DNA of 42,140 nucleotides from Flammeovirgaceae bacterium (GCA_002691385.1 NZHT01000087.1:1-42140), one strand, 5' to 3'. Positions 17,122 to 27,895 are shown, counted from the first letter of the stretch. Notes: generated by a model not told the origin, from the sequence alone. Made by a program: numbers and translations.

Positions 17122-18402
17122 TTATTGTACATGGTGGTGTAAACTTTCATCCAACATAGGATCTTTTTTAGCAAATAAAGGTGCTTTTGAGAGGCTATTC
17201 AATGCCACGTATAAAAATGCACCACCATAAATTAGCATAGTTCCAAATTCTACTAACCCGTAACCTCCATTTTCTTTTAAAGTTCCGGGAGTAATCATTA
17301 AATAAAAATCAATCCAGTGCCCAAAAATAACAATTGGAATCACTATTTTTAAAATGGCCGTATGACGTTTTGCGTCTCTAGGCATGAGTAAAAGAAAAGG
17401 TAAAACAAAATTTAAAAACAAGTTAACGAAGAAAATAATTCCATATTGATCATTATTCCACCTTTCGACAAAATATATGCTTTCTTCAGGAATATTAGCA
17501 TAGTAAATTAATAAGAACTGTGAGAACCATATGTAAGCCCAAAATACAGAGAAAGCAAATACAAATTTACCTATATCATGTAAATGATTCTCATTGACAA
17601 TAGACAACAAGCCTTTTTCTTTCAAATAAATGGTAATAAAGGTGATCAATGCAAGAGTCGTGACCCACCAACTAGCAAAAACATACCAACCAAACATGGT
17701 ACTGAACCAGTGTGTGTCTATAGACATCACCCAATCCCAAGCAGCTATTGATGAGGTTATTGCAAAAATTACCAAAAATACCGCCGATAGTTTTCTCATA
17801 TTATACCATGGAACAGTACCACCTTCTAAATCTTCCTGAAAAGCTAACTTCCTTAATTTTGTAAACAAATAATACCACAATCCAAAAAAGAACAACATCC
17901 TGGCTATAAAAAATACAGGAATAGAAGGATGGTCAACCAAAGGCCAAAAGAAATATCCTTTTTTAGCATTTATAATACTGTCGAATTCATGTGAAGAAGT
18001 ATTGTATAAATCATGGTGCGTCCAATGAAAAATATCATGGCCAAATACAAAAAAACTAACCAGCATAACAATTCCTGAAATGGGTAACCAACTCCCAAAG
18101 GCCAAGGGTATTCTTTTTATCCCAACAGACCAACCTGCTTGTGCGGCATATTGTAAAGCAAAAAAGAAAACGCCTACAATCGCAATTCCTGTGAAATAAA
18201 TATTGTTGATCCAGATATCAACACCTAGACGATTGATCCAACTAAAAGCATGTCCGCCTTCATGAGCAACTTCTTCATGATGCCCGCCCATACTCATTGA
18301 AACAATACCTAGAATAGTAAGGAATATTCCGATACCTATTGTAATTATAAGGTTCTTTTTGGCTTTCGCCGAAAAATCATATTTTTCTTCTACTATGACC
18401 AT
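17122..18402 (-). CDS. actF: Alternative Complex III membrane subunit ActF (quinol:cytochrome c oxidoreductase, NrfD-related)
   Basis: 426 aa polytopic protein; RKLSAVFLVIFAITSSIAAWDWVMSIDTHWFSTMFGWYVFASWWVT; position downstream of actE. Confidence 0.9.
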   Translation of the reverse strand: MVIVEEKYDFSAKAKKNLIITIGIGIFLTILGIVSMSMGGHHEEVAHEGGHAFSWINRLGVDIWINNIYFTGIAIVGVFFFALQYAAQAGWSVGIKRIPLAFGSWLPISGIVMLVSFFVFGHDIFHWTHHDLYNTSSHEFDSIINAKKGYFFWPLVDHPSIPVFFIARMLFFFGLWYYLFTKLRKLAFQEDLEGGTVPWYNMRKLSAVFLVIFAITSSIAAWDWVMSIDTHWFSTMFGWYVFASWWVTTLALITFITIYLKEKGLLSIVNENHLHDIGKFVFAFSVFWAYIWFSQFLLIYYANIPEESIYFVERWNNDQYGIIFFVNLFLNFVLPFLLLMPRDAKRHTAILKIVIPIVIFGHWIDFYLMITPGTLKENGGYGLVEFGTMLIYGGAFLYVALNSLSKAPLFAKKDPMLDESLHHHVQ

Positions 18403-18414
18403 AGATTTGCAAAT

Positions 18415-19023
18415 TTATTGCTGTAAAACTTTAACATACATAGCGATCTTCCAACGCTCCTCTGGACTTATTTGAGAAGCATGTGAACCCATTCTTCCCT
18501 TACCATGGGTAATAACTTGGTAAATATGACCGGTTCCTTTATTTACTACCGAGGCAGAATTATATGCAGTAACCCCTTTGTAAACCTTACCTACTTTACC
18601 ATCACCCATACCTTTTGAACCATGACAATGAGTACAAAAACGTGTATACAAAGCTTTGCCGTCCGCTATGATGGCTTTGGTTGAATCTAATGGATTCTTT
18701 AATAACAAGTCAGCTGCAGCATAGTCATCGGGAGCAAATGTAGGAGTTAAATCCTGACCTCTTTTGACCGTACCTTTAACTGGCTCTCTCATGGTCATAT
18801 TAAATGCATTATATGGATTTGAATTGTAAAATTCTGCAGGAACATCTTCTCCATTTGAGCTTACCCACCGACCAGCTTCTTTATCCAGGATTTGACTCAA
18901 GGGCTCATAAGGTATTGAATGATACATCTGTGGTGAGAATTCAACACCTGGATTATCGGGACCTGCTGCACATGAGAGCATGAATAGTGCAATGACGGTT
19001 ACATAAGTAGTGTTTATTTTCAT
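18415..19023 (-). CDS. actE: Alternative Complex III mono-heme cytochrome c subunit ActE
   Basis: CTHCHGSKGMGDG heme motif; lipobox-like LSCAAGP; start adjusted to MKINTTYV (ORF-track start is 19038). Confidence 0.9.
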   Translation of the reverse strand: MKINTTYVTVIALFMLSCAAGPDNPGVEFSPQMYHSIPYEPLSQILDKEAGRWVSSNGEDVPAEFYNSNPYNAFNMTMREPVKGTVKRGQDLTPTFAPDDYAAADLLLKNPLDSTKAIIADGKALYTRFCTHCHGSKGMGDGKVGKVYKGVTAYNSASVVNKGTGHIYQVITHGKGRMGSHASQISPEERWKIAMYVKVLQQ

Positions 19024-19024
19024 T

Positions 19025-19558
19025 TTAATCCTCATCAAAGTTTTTCTGATTTACTTCACTTGCGCCATTATCTTTCAAAATTTGATCAATTTTAGCAACA
19101 TCTATTTTATTTTGATCTAAATCAATGGCCATAACGTGCTTGTCGTCAGTTATTCTTAAATCAAAAATTCTTGGTTTAGCCCAAGGTTTTAAATCACTCA
19201 CTATAAAGAAAGTAAAACACATTCCATAAGCTGCTAATAAAACCGTTAACTCAAATATTACGGGTACAAATGATGGATAAGGAATAAAGTCTTTACCTCC
19301 AATAATCATAGGCCAATCTATACCCATCATACCTATTTGCATAATCAATGCCAAGGAAGTTCCCAATAAGCCAAATAAGAAAGCTACGATAGACAATTTA
19401 GATCGTTTGTATCCCAAAACATCATCAATCCCATGTACAGGAAAGGGACTGTAAACTTCATGTATTTTGACCCCGGCAGTTCTAATACTTCTTATTGCAT
19501 TTAAAAGAATATCTTCATCCTCATAAACACCTAAAATAAATTTTGTATTTGACATCAC
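19025..19558 (-). CDS. actD: Alternative Complex III subunit ActD (DUF3341)
   Basis: [60 protein letters not shown] is typical of DUF3341; two TMs. Confidence 0.92.
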   Translation of the reverse strand: MMSNTKFILGVYEDEDILLNAIRSIRTAGVKIHEVYSPFPVHGIDDVLGYKRSKLSIVAFLFGLLGTSLALIMQIGMMGIDWPMIIGGKDFIPYPSFVPVIFELTVLLAAYGMCFTFFIVSDLKPWAKPRIFDLRITDDKHVMAIDLDQNKIDVAKIDQILKDNGASEVNQKNFDED

Positions 19559-20919
19559 TTAGCTTTTTCTCCAGTTGTCTTTATAATACTCTTCACCTCA
19601 GCCATATTGATCACAGGAAAGAACTTCGCGAACAAAAAGAAGCAAGTAAAGAATAACCCAAACGTAAATACATACACTCCCACATCGACAAAAGTTGGAT
19701 AAAACATCGCCCAACTAGAGGGTAGAAAATCTCTATGCAAAGAAGTGACTATAATTACAAAGCGTTCAAACCACATACCAATATTCACAACAATTGATAG
19801 AACAAAAGTAGCAGCAATATTGGTCCTAATCTTCTTGAACCAAAACAATTGAGGTGAAACTACATTACAAGTCATCATTGCAGCATATGCCCACCAGTAC
19901 GGACCCGTCGCTCGATTTAAAAATGCATATTGTTCTGCTTCGACTCCTGAATACCATGCAATGAATAACTCAGTTAAGTAGGCTACACCAACTATTGATC
20001 CGGTAATGATGATCACAATATTCATCATCTCAAGATGTTGAATGGTGATATAGTCTTCAAGTTTATACACCTTTCGGGTGACGATCATCAATGTCAAAAC
20101 CATTGCAAACCCTGAAAATATAGCGCCTGCTACAAAATAGGGAGGAAATATGGTCGTATGCCAACCAGGAATAACTGAAGTTGCAAAATCCATAGAGACA
20201 ATAGTGTGAACTGAAAGTACCAATGGAGTGGCTAAACCTGCCAACACCAAGGCAACAGTTTCATACCTACTCCAAGTCTTTGCAGCACCATCCCAACCAA
20301 AACTCAATACTCCATAAATAGATTTGGAAATCTTGTTCTTGGCACGATCTCTTATCGTGGCAAAATCAGGAATCAAACCAATGTACCAGAATATTAATGA
20401 CACTAGAAAATAAGTAGAAATAGCAAATACATCCCACAAAAGAGGAGAATTAAAGTTCACCCAAAGCGATCCAAATGTATTAGGCAAAGGGAACATCCAA
20501 TAAATGGCTAACCATGGTCTTCCAGTGTGTAAAATAGGGAACATTAAGGCACATATGACTGCAAAAATAGTCATGGCTTCAGCTGCTCTATTGATGGACA
20601 TTCTCCAGCGTTGTCTGAATAATAAGAGAATAGCAGAAATCAAGGTACCCGCATGACCGATACCGACCCACCAAACAAAATTGGTAATATCCCAAGCCCA
20701 TCCGACGGTCTTGTTTAGACCCCACATTCCTATACCATGCCACAAAAGTAAAAATATTGTATAAGCACCTATTGCAAAAAGACCCAGTGAAATGGTCATA
20801 GCCAACATCCATAATTTTGTTGGCTTTTCCTCAACACGTTTAGATATATCTTCAGTCACATCATGGACTGTTTTTCTACCTGTTATTAAAGGTTCTCTAA
20901 TTACTGATTCTGAACTCAT
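19555..20919 (-). CDS. actC: Alternative Complex III subunit ActC (NrfD/PsrC family)
   Basis: 454-aa polytopic protein; [78 protein letters not shown]. Confidence 0.94.
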   Translation of the reverse strand: MSSESVIREPLITGRKTVHDVTEDISKRVEEKPTKLWMLAMTISLGLFAIGAYTIFLLLWHGIGMWGLNKTVGWAWDITNFVWWVGIGHAGTLISAILLLFRQRWRMSINRAAEAMTIFAVICALMFPILHTGRPWLAIYWMFPLPNTFGSLWVNFNSPLLWDVFAISTYFLVSLIFWYIGLIPDFATIRDRAKNKISKSIYGVLSFGWDGAAKTWSRYETVALVLAGLATPLVLSVHTIVSMDFATSVIPGWHTTIFPPYFVAGAIFSGFAMVLTLMIVTRKVYKLEDYITIQHLEMMNIVIIITGSIVGVAYLTELFIAWYSGVEAEQYAFLNRATGPYWWAYAAMMTCNVVSPQLFWFKKIRTNIAATFVLSIVVNIGMWFERFVIIVTSLHRDFLPSSWAMFYPTFVDVGVYVFTFGLFFTCFFLFAKFFPVINMAEVKSIIKTTGEKAK

Positions 20920-20929
20920 GATCTAATAT

Positions 20930-23900
20930 TTAAGAGTGAGCATTAGATGCTTCCTTCTTTTCATCTTTATTTCTGATCTTAGTCAAATACCAAACATTTG
21001 GCATTTCTCTTAATTCTTCTAGTACGTGATACGCTCTCGGCTCTTGAGCTTCAACACCTTTTTCCATTGATCTAATTTGAAGCATTTTGGATATTCTAGA
21101 TTTAGGGTCTTTCATATCTCCAAAGACTAAAGCTTCAGATGGGCATGATGAAGCACACGCAGTCGTGATTTCTCCATCTACTGGCCTTCTTCCTTCTTTT
21201 TTAGCTTCCAGCTTTCCAGATTGGATGCGTTGTACACAAAACGAACATTTTTCTATAACTCCTCTTGAGCGTACCGTAACATCTGGATTAAGTACCATTT
21301 TGCCTAAATCATTGTTCATCGCAAGATTGTCTCCAAACTGCTCGTTATCGTGAAATTTAAACCAATTAAATCTTCTTACTTTATAAGGACAGTTGTTCGC
21401 ACAATATCTAGTTCCTATACATCGGTTGTAGGTCATTTGATTCAAACCCTCTGAACTATGGGTGGTAGCTGCTACCGGACAAACTGTCTCACAGGAAGCA
21501 TTGTTACAATGCTGACACATCATCGGCTGAAAGGTAACTTCAGGATTTTCAGCAGCAATTTCCATATCAGCATAACTGTCACCGTTTGAATCACTTGAGT
21601 AATATCTATCAATTCTGATCCAAGCCATATCACGCCTGTTGAGTACCTCCTTCTTTCCTATCACAGAAATATTATTTTCTGTTTGACAAGCTATCGAGCA
21701 AGTACCACATCCTGTACAAGAATTTAAGTCAACCATTAATCCCCAATGGTGATTGGCATATTGATGACCTTTCCACAATGAAACTGCTGAAGGTTTTTTA
21801 AACCCCTCTGATGTAGCAATCTTAGGCATATGCCGACCTGCTTGTGGATCTTTTAAATATTCAGACAAGGTTGCTTCTTGAATGACATTTCCTCTACCCA
21901 TGAAAGTATGGTGAGTTTGAGTCTGCGCTATAGCGTACTCTTCATTGGTTGGTTCAACAGTCACGCCAGAACGGATATTAAAGTCAAGTCGGCCTCCTTC
22001 ATCCACATTAATCATTGGATAGGCATTTACACCAACCTGATTACCCACCTTACCCGAAATAGATCGGCCATATCCGATGGCTAAACCTATAGTACCGTAC
22101 TTTTGACCTGGTTGAGGCAAAACAGGCAATTTCAAACTATTACCGTTAACTGTCAAATTCACCATTTGAGTAGTCATATCTCCCAATTCTATTCCCCACT
22201 CTTTTACTTGCTTAGGAGAAACCGTCAGATAGTTATCCCAGCATGCTTTGGTGATGGGATCTGACATTTCTTGCAACCAAGGATTATTAGATTGAATTCC
22301 ATTTCCTACGGTACCATTTTCATAAATGACTAATTCTAGAAATGAACTTGGTTTAGAGATGTTGAAAGAAGCTTTTCCAAGCACTGACAAATCAATATCA
22401 GCCTCACGAACGGCAGCTATTTCAGGCTCATAAACTCCGTCATGCAAACATTGCTCCCAAAAGAACTCAAAATCTAGAGTAGAATTTTTACCAAAAGGAG
22501 CTAAGTTTTCAGACCAATGAGTTCTTAAGAAATCATAATAGTTGACCTCCATATCAGACCAAGAAAGCAAACTATCTTGAACTTGTCGGGTATTAAACAA
22601 GTTAGAAATGGCTGGTTGAGAAAGGCTGTATTTGGCATGAACCGGCTCAAAGTCATTCCATGACTCCAAATAATGATGATCAGGTGCTAAATATGAAACC
22701 AAGGAGCTAGTTTCATCCATTCTATCTGTAGTAGCAATCGAAAAATTTATTTCTTTAAGCGACGCTGCTATTTTGGATCCTAGTGGGTGATCGTAAACAG
22801 GATTACAGTTATAAAAAATAACTCCGCTGGCAGAGGGCAATTGATTTACGAATTGACTAAAGGCTTTGTCGTCACCCAATCTGACATTTTGATGCCTATT
22901 AAAGTTTATTGTAGATCCAATATTACCCAACATCACATTGATAGCATTTGCAAACATTTGAATGCTCGCATCATTAGAACCCGACAATACAATGGAAGAT
23001 CCTTTGGCGTACAATAAGTCACTTGCCGCTTTCAATAAGTTTTTGTTTTCAATTGAAGGCAAACCATCCATTACCTGACCTCCCGTTTCTTTTGCTATGA
23101 TATTGTAGAGACCACATATGTAAGCCCCTTGTTCTGAAGATCTTATAGGTGTTCTGTAATCAGCATTGGCACCAGTAAGCGACAAAATACTTTCAAACGA
23201 ATACAATCGAGACATCTCCTTTTTGGAAGCGGATAATCTCCTGCTCTCGGCAAATTGCTTATTTGTAAGTGAGTGATTTACTCCTGTCCCCAAGAAATCA
23301 TATCCAAAAGATACAATGGTTTTCGCCTTTGAATAATCATATGACGGCAACACACGTTTCCCAAATACAGCGAGGTTAGCATCTAATTGGCCACTCGCAG
23401 AATTCTGATCATAAATTACATGTACAAGAGAAGTATATTTGTTTTTAAATGCTTCAATCACTTTTATAGTAGATGGACTTGATATACTGTTAGTAATTAA
23501 GTAAATGGGACCAGAAGCAGCAGATAGTTCAGATTTTATTCTATCATCTATTTCTTCCCAAGAAACTGCTTTGCCTTTGAAAATAGGACCTTTTAATCTT
23601 TCTTGATCATATAAAGAAAGAACGGATGCTTCAATTTGTGCACTTATACCTCCTCCAGTTACTGAAGACAATTTGTTCCCTTCAATTTTTATAGGTCTAC
23701 CCTCTCTAGTCTTAACTACAACACTGGCCTGGTCACTACCAGAAATGTAAGTTGATGCAAAATAATTAGGAATAGTAGGATCTACATTCACTGGTTTCTT
23801 AACAAAAGGTATTGCTTTTTTAATTGGAGTTTCACAAGCCGCTAAGGATGCAGCAGCTACTCCAAAACCCATTACTTTTAAAAAATCCCGGCGAGATGTT

Positions 23901-24019
23901 TCCCCATCACTGTCACCTAATGGTAATTCTTGTGCGAACTCTTTGTTGGCGAATTTCTCAAATTCTGGGGTCTTTTGGAGTTGTTCTAGTCCTTTCCAGT
24001 ATTTTTTTGTTTCTTTCAT
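20930..24019 (-). CDS. actB: Alternative Complex III large iron-sulfur subunit ActB (molybdopterin-oxidoreductase-like domain plus Fe-S domain)
   Basis: Tat-like TSRRDFLKVMGFGVAAASLAAC; ferredoxin-like Cys clusters CTGCGTCSIACQ, CQHCNNASCETVCP, CIGTRYCANNCPYKVRRFNW, CSFCVQRI...CASSCPSEA. Confidence 0.95.
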   Translation of the reverse strand: MKETKKYWKGLEQLQKTPEFEKFANKEFAQELPLGDSDGETSRRDFLKVMGFGVAAASLAACETPIKKAIPFVKKPVNVDPTIPNYFASTYISGSDQASVVVKTREGRPIKIEGNKLSSVTGGGISAQIEASVLSLYDQERLKGPIFKGKAVSWEEIDDRIKSELSAASGPIYLITNSISSPSTIKVIEAFKNKYTSLVHVIYDQNSASGQLDANLAVFGKRVLPSYDYSKAKTIVSFGYDFLGTGVNHSLTNKQFAESRRLSASKKEMSRLYSFESILSLTGANADYRTPIRSSEQGAYICGLYNIIAKETGGQVMDGLPSIENKNLLKAASDLLYAKGSSIVLSGSNDASIQMFANAINVMLGNIGSTINFNRHQNVRLGDDKAFSQFVNQLPSASGVIFYNCNPVYDHPLGSKIAASLKEINFSIATTDRMDETSSLVSYLAPDHHYLESWNDFEPVHAKYSLSQPAISNLFNTRQVQDSLLSWSDMEVNYYDFLRTHWSENLAPFGKNSTLDFEFFWEQCLHDGVYEPEIAAVREADIDLSVLGKASFNISKPSSFLELVIYENGTVGNGIQSNNPWLQEMSDPITKACWDNYLTVSPKQVKEWGIELGDMTTQMVNLTVNGNSLKLPVLPQPGQKYGTIGLAIGYGRSISGKVGNQVGVNAYPMINVDEGGRLDFNIRSGVTVEPTNEEYAIAQTQTHHTFMGRGNVIQEATLSEYLKDPQAGRHMPKIATSEGFKKPSAVSLWKGHQYANHHWGLMVDLNSCTGCGTCSIACQTENNISVIGKKEVLNRRDMAWIRIDRYYSSDSNGDSYADMEIAAENPEVTFQPMMCQHCNNASCETVCPVAATTHSSEGLNQMTYNRCIGTRYCANNCPYKVRRFNWFKFHDNEQFGDNLAMNNDLGKMVLNPDVTVRSRGVIEKCSFCVQRIQSGKLEAKKEGRRPVDGEITTACASSCPSEALVFGDMKDPKSRISKMLQIRSMEKGVEAQEPRAYHVLEELREMPNVWYLTKIRNKDEKKEASNAHS

Positions 24020-24043
24020 TTTAGCAGTTTCGTTCGCTGTATC

Positions 24044-25342
24044 TTAATAATGACATTTAGAACATTCAAGACCACCAATATCTTCTACTTTCATCGGTAC
24101 TTTCGTATTCTTTTCGTTATGTAATTCGACCAAATTGTTATAATAATTATTGCCTTTCGACTTTACGTTGGTCTCACGATGGCAATTGATGCACCAGCCC
24201 ATAGTTAGGTCAGAGTATTGGTAAACTACCTCCATCTCTTTGATAGGGCCGTGACAAGTCTCACATTCCAATCCACCCACTTTAACATGCTGCGAGTGGT
24301 TGAAATAGGCCAGATCAGGTAAGTTATGAATCCTGACCCATTCTATCGGTTTTATTTCCTCACCATACTCTCCGGTCTCAGGATCATAATCTATGGCTGC
24401 ATAAATTTTCTGAATCTCCTTACTTTCAGTTTTAATGGCTACATGACAATTCATACAAATGTTGGCTGAAGGTATATTGGCCGATTTACTTTTCCGAACA
24501 CCAGTGTGACAATAATTACAATCAATTTCATATTGCCCTGCATGTAACTCATGAGAGTAGGCAATGGGTTGGGTAGGCATATATCCTTGTTGAACACCAA
24601 TCGTAAAGAGACCATCAATACCTGTTTTCAAACCAACGGCTACAAAAATGAAGATGATCATTCCTAAAAATGAATTAGACTTAAGAAATGAAAAAACATG
24701 AACTTGTTGATCAGCGACTAAATCTTTATCCACACTGGACACCTTTTTGTTAGTTCCTATGTATTTGGTTAAAAGTGAAATGACTAAACCTAAAACCACT
24801 AAGATGAGAGCCAAAACAAAAATAAATACTATTAAGATGGCATAAACGAAAGTGTTTGACACGACTTCATTATCTACTCCTGTACCATTTTCCCCTCCTA
24901 CTTCAGCAACGGCAGCAACTTGAGGAACTACCTTCGAGGCAACATCAATATATTCTAAAATAGAAATAATTTCTGCATCCGAAAATGGATAAGAGGGCAT
25001 AGCTGTTTTCTTGTACTCCTCGTACAAGGCAACAGCGTATTCGTCGCCACTCTGAATCATTTTTTGAGAATTCTTTATCCAACTCAAAAGCCAAGGTCTC
25101 TCACGACGCTCTTCGATTCCTTTCAATGCGGGTCCAATTACCACTTCATTAATGGCATGACATTGCGTACAGTTTGCATTGTATAATTTTTCCCCTGATG
25201 CAATAATCTTGGGATCGATTGCGTCTTCTTGACTAAAGGCGGTTGAAATCAAAAGTGTGCCAAGAAAGAATATGGAAGCTATCTTTAAACCCCGAGCTAT
25301 CTTTAACCCCTGATTGGATATGGGTAAATATGTTTTAGACAT
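24044..25342 (-). CDS. actA: Alternative Complex III multiheme cytochrome c ActA, with fused N-terminal mono-heme domain
   Basis: Six CxxCH motifs: CTQCH, CNYCH, CMNCH, CETCH, CINCH, CSKCH; TM between heme motif 1 and the pentaheme part. Confidence 0.93.
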   Translation of the reverse strand: MSKTYLPISNQGLKIARGLKIASIFFLGTLLISTAFSQEDAIDPKIIASGEKLYNANCTQCHAINEVVIGPALKGIEERRERPWLLSWIKNSQKMIQSGDEYAVALYEEYKKTAMPSYPFSDAEIISILEYIDVASKVVPQVAAVAEVGGENGTGVDNEVVSNTFVYAILIVFIFVLALILVVLGLVISLLTKYIGTNKKVSSVDKDLVADQQVHVFSFLKSNSFLGMIIFIFVAVGLKTGIDGLFTIGVQQGYMPTQPIAYSHELHAGQYEIDCNYCHTGVRKSKSANIPSANICMNCHVAIKTESKEIQKIYAAIDYDPETGEYGEEIKPIEWVRIHNLPDLAYFNHSQHVKVGGLECETCHGPIKEMEVVYQYSDLTMGWCINCHRETNVKSKGNNYYNNLVELHNEKNTKVPMKVEDIGGLECSKCHY

Positions 25343-25373
25343 CTATTTTTAGTGATCTAAGTCTATGTAGGCA

Positions 25374-25404
25374 CAAATTTAATATTGGGTCTTTGTAAAT
25401 CAAA
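25374..25404 (-). promoter_or_regulatory. Predicted Bacteroidetes-type promoter for the act-cox gene cluster
   Basis: On minus strand: TTTG (25404-25401), 19-nt spacer, TAAATTTG (25381-25374), matching TTTG-N19-TAnnTTTG; lies 32 nt upstream of the actA start. Confidence 0.65.
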
Positions 25405-25972
25405 CCCACAACGCCTCTTAATTTGATGGCTTGTGAGACTTAAGATTCTTTTGTAAATGTAATAGATTCAATATCAATACTTTAAGTAGCTATATGGTTT
25501 ATGTAATTTTATTATTTATAATGATTCTAAATAAGTAAATTAACTATTTGTTTTGGCCATATTCTGGAAATATTCAGTTATACATTTTTTTGGTATTTTT
25601 GTTATCCAAAATGGCCGATCAAAAATATATTTATCCCTCATCATATTCAAATTAATCACAACCTAATCAAATTGTTTCTACTTCATAAGGTAACCTCAAA
25701 TATATAATTAGTTTTGCCTCTAATCTATTTCGAAAAAGATTCTGATTAAATTCGATTCAAGCGAAAGAAGCAAGTAAAGTTTAATTTCATTTTTGAAGCG
25801 TTCCCACTTTGTTTTCCATTGTCACGAGCTTCTCTATTTAATAATCTAAGGGCCTTGAATCGGTAAAATAAGTTAAACAAATGTTTTGCATATGGCTGCA
25901 AAATTTTATGTAGGAGCGGCTATTAGGAAAATAATATAATTGTTGTGAAAAAAACTATACGAAGTATTAACA

Positions 25973-27895
25973 TTGCACTTTGAAAAATATACACCCATAC
26001 CCTTGGAAGAGAAAAAACATTTTATCATAGATTTTGATTCTACCTTTACTAAGGTAGAGGCACTTGATATTTTGGCTGAAATCGCCCTTGAAGGTAATTC
26101 TGAAAAAGAGGCTGTTATTAATCGCGTCAAGGAAGTTACTGATTTAGGAATGGGTGGAGAATTATCCTTTAGAGATTCCTTAGAAGAACGTATTTCCATT
26201 ATCAAGGCACATAAAAATCACATACCTCTCTTGGTAAACTCTCTGAAGAAAAATATTTCAAATTCCTTCAAAAGGAATAAAGAATTTATTAAAAACAACT
26301 CAGACCAATTTTATATTTTATCAAATGGATTTAAAGAATTCATTATCCCGGTAGTAATCGAATATGGGATCGAAGCAAAAAATGTATATGCCAATGAGTT
26401 TGTATTTGACGCAGAGGGGTATATTATTAGTTTTAATAAAAATAACGTGCTCTCTTCGAACAAAGGCAAGCCTAAACAGATTGAAATGTTAAAATTAAAA
26501 GGTGAAGTGCATGTTTTGGGAGATGGCTTTACGGACTATGAAATAAAGCAAGCTGGTTTTGCCAAAACTTTTTATGCCTTCACTGAAAACATAAAAAGAG
26601 AAAAAGTCATCAACCATGCCGACTTTGAAGTACCCAACCTTGACGAAGTTTTTTATCAAAATAATATGGAACGCGCACTTTCTTATCCAAAAAGTAGAAT
26701 CAAAGTTTTATTACTTGAAAATGTCCATGAAAATGCCATTTCCAAACTTCGTTCTGAAGGTTATCAAATAAATGTATATAATGCTGGAATGTCTGAAGGC
26801 GATCTTTGCAAGGCCATTAAAGATGTGTCAATCCTTGGAATTCGATCGAAAACACAAGTTACAGAAAAAGTACTGAGCCATGCTAAAAGATTGCTTGCTA
26901 TTGGTGCTTTTTGTATCGGAACAAATCAAATAGAGATTAAATCTGCCCAGAAAAGAGGAATTGCCGTATTCAATGCGCCTTATTCTAATACAAGATCCGT
27001 TGTCGAATTAGTTGTTGCAGAAATCATAATTTTGATGCGGAATTTATTTGATAAAATTGCTAAAATGCACCAAGGTGAATGGAATAAATCTGCACATAAT
27101 AGTTTTGAAGTTAGAGGAAAAACTTTGGGTATTATTGGCTACGGTAACATTGGTTCTCAGCTATCAATAGTTGCCGAGTCCTTGGGCATGAAAGTCATTT
27201 ATTTTGATCTTATTGAAAAATTAGGACTTGGAAATGTAAGTCCATGCGAATCTTTAGAAGAACTAATGGCACAATCTGACGTCATTTCTGTACATGTAGA
27301 TGGTAGAAAAGAAAATAATAACCTTATTGGAAAATTACAATTTGACCTTATGAAACCAGGGGTGATATTCTTAAATCTAAGCCGTGGAAATGTAGTAAAT
27401 AATAAGGATTTGAAAAATGCTATTCAATCTGGACAAGTAGGAGGTGCGGGAGTGGATGTGTTTCCGAAAGAACCTATGAGTAATGAGCAGGAGTTTCTTT
27501 CTGAACTACGAGGATTACCTAATACCATTTTAACGCCACATATTGGAGGTAGCACACTAGAGGCCCAAAAAAATATAGCCAATTTTGTTCCTTCTCGGAT
27601 AATAGATTACATCAATACCGGTTCTACCTCAAATACAGTCGGCTTTCCTAATATCACACTTCCTATTTTGCATGATGCACACAGATTCATTCACATTCAT
27701 ACGAATGCTGCCGGTGTAATGGCAAAAATCAATAATATTCTCGCTCATAATAAGCTCAATGTTGTAGGTCAATATCTTAAGACCAACGAGAATATCGGAT
27801 ATGTGATTACCGACATAGACAAAAAATATGATAAAGAAGTAATTAAAGAATTGAAAGGGATTAATGAGACTATCCGATTTAGAGTTTTGTATTGA
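25973..27895 (+). CDS. serA: Fusion protein: N-terminal phosphoserine phosphatase (HAD/SerB-like) + D-3-phosphoglycerate dehydrogenase + C-terminal ACT-like domain
   Basis: HAD motifs DFDSTFT, LSNG, GDGFTDYEI; PGDH motifs GIIGYGNIGSQL, NLSRGNVVNNKDL, TPHIGGSTLEAQ; C-terminal HIHTNAAGVMAKINNILAHNKLNV. TTG start in the track; the true start is uncertain. Confidence 0.93.
   Translation: MHFEKYTPIPLEEKKHFIIDFDSTFTKVEALDILAEIALEGNSEKEAVINRVKEVTDLGMGGELSFRDSLEERISIIKAHKNHIPLLVNSLKKNISNSFKRNKEFIKNNSDQFYILSNGFKEFIIPVVIEYGIEAKNVYANEFVFDAEGYIISFNKNNVLSSNKGKPKQIEMLKLKGEVHVLGDGFTDYEIKQAGFAKTFYAFTENIKREKVINHADFEVPNLDEVFYQNNMERALSYPKSRIKVLLLENVHENAISKLRSEGYQINVYNAGMSEGDLCKAIKDVSILGIRSKTQVTEKVLSHAKRLLAIGAFCIGTNQIEIKSAQKRGIAVFNAPYSNTRSVVELVVAEIIILMRNLFDKIAKMHQGEWNKSAHNSFEVRGKTLGIIGYGNIGSQLSIVAESLGMKVIYFDLIEKLGLGNVSPCESLEELMAQSDVISVHVDGRKENNNLIGKLQFDLMKPGVIFLNLSRGNVVNNKDLKNAIQSGQVGGAGVDVFPKEPMSNEQEFLSELRGLPNTILTPHIGGSTLEAQKNIANFVPSRIIDYINTGSTSNTVGFPNITLPILHDAHRFIHIHTNAAGVMAKINNILAHNKLNVVGQYLKTNENIGYVITDIDKKYDKEVIKELKGINETIRFRVLY

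Noticed and set aside
20588-20812. 74-aa minus-strand ORF inside actC
   Set aside because: Out-of-frame reading of actC; Cys/aromatic-rich composition typical of spurious frames.
25906-26205. 99-aa minus-strand ORF overlapping the serA fusion 5' end
   Set aside because: Mostly antisense to the HAD domain, which has clear motifs.
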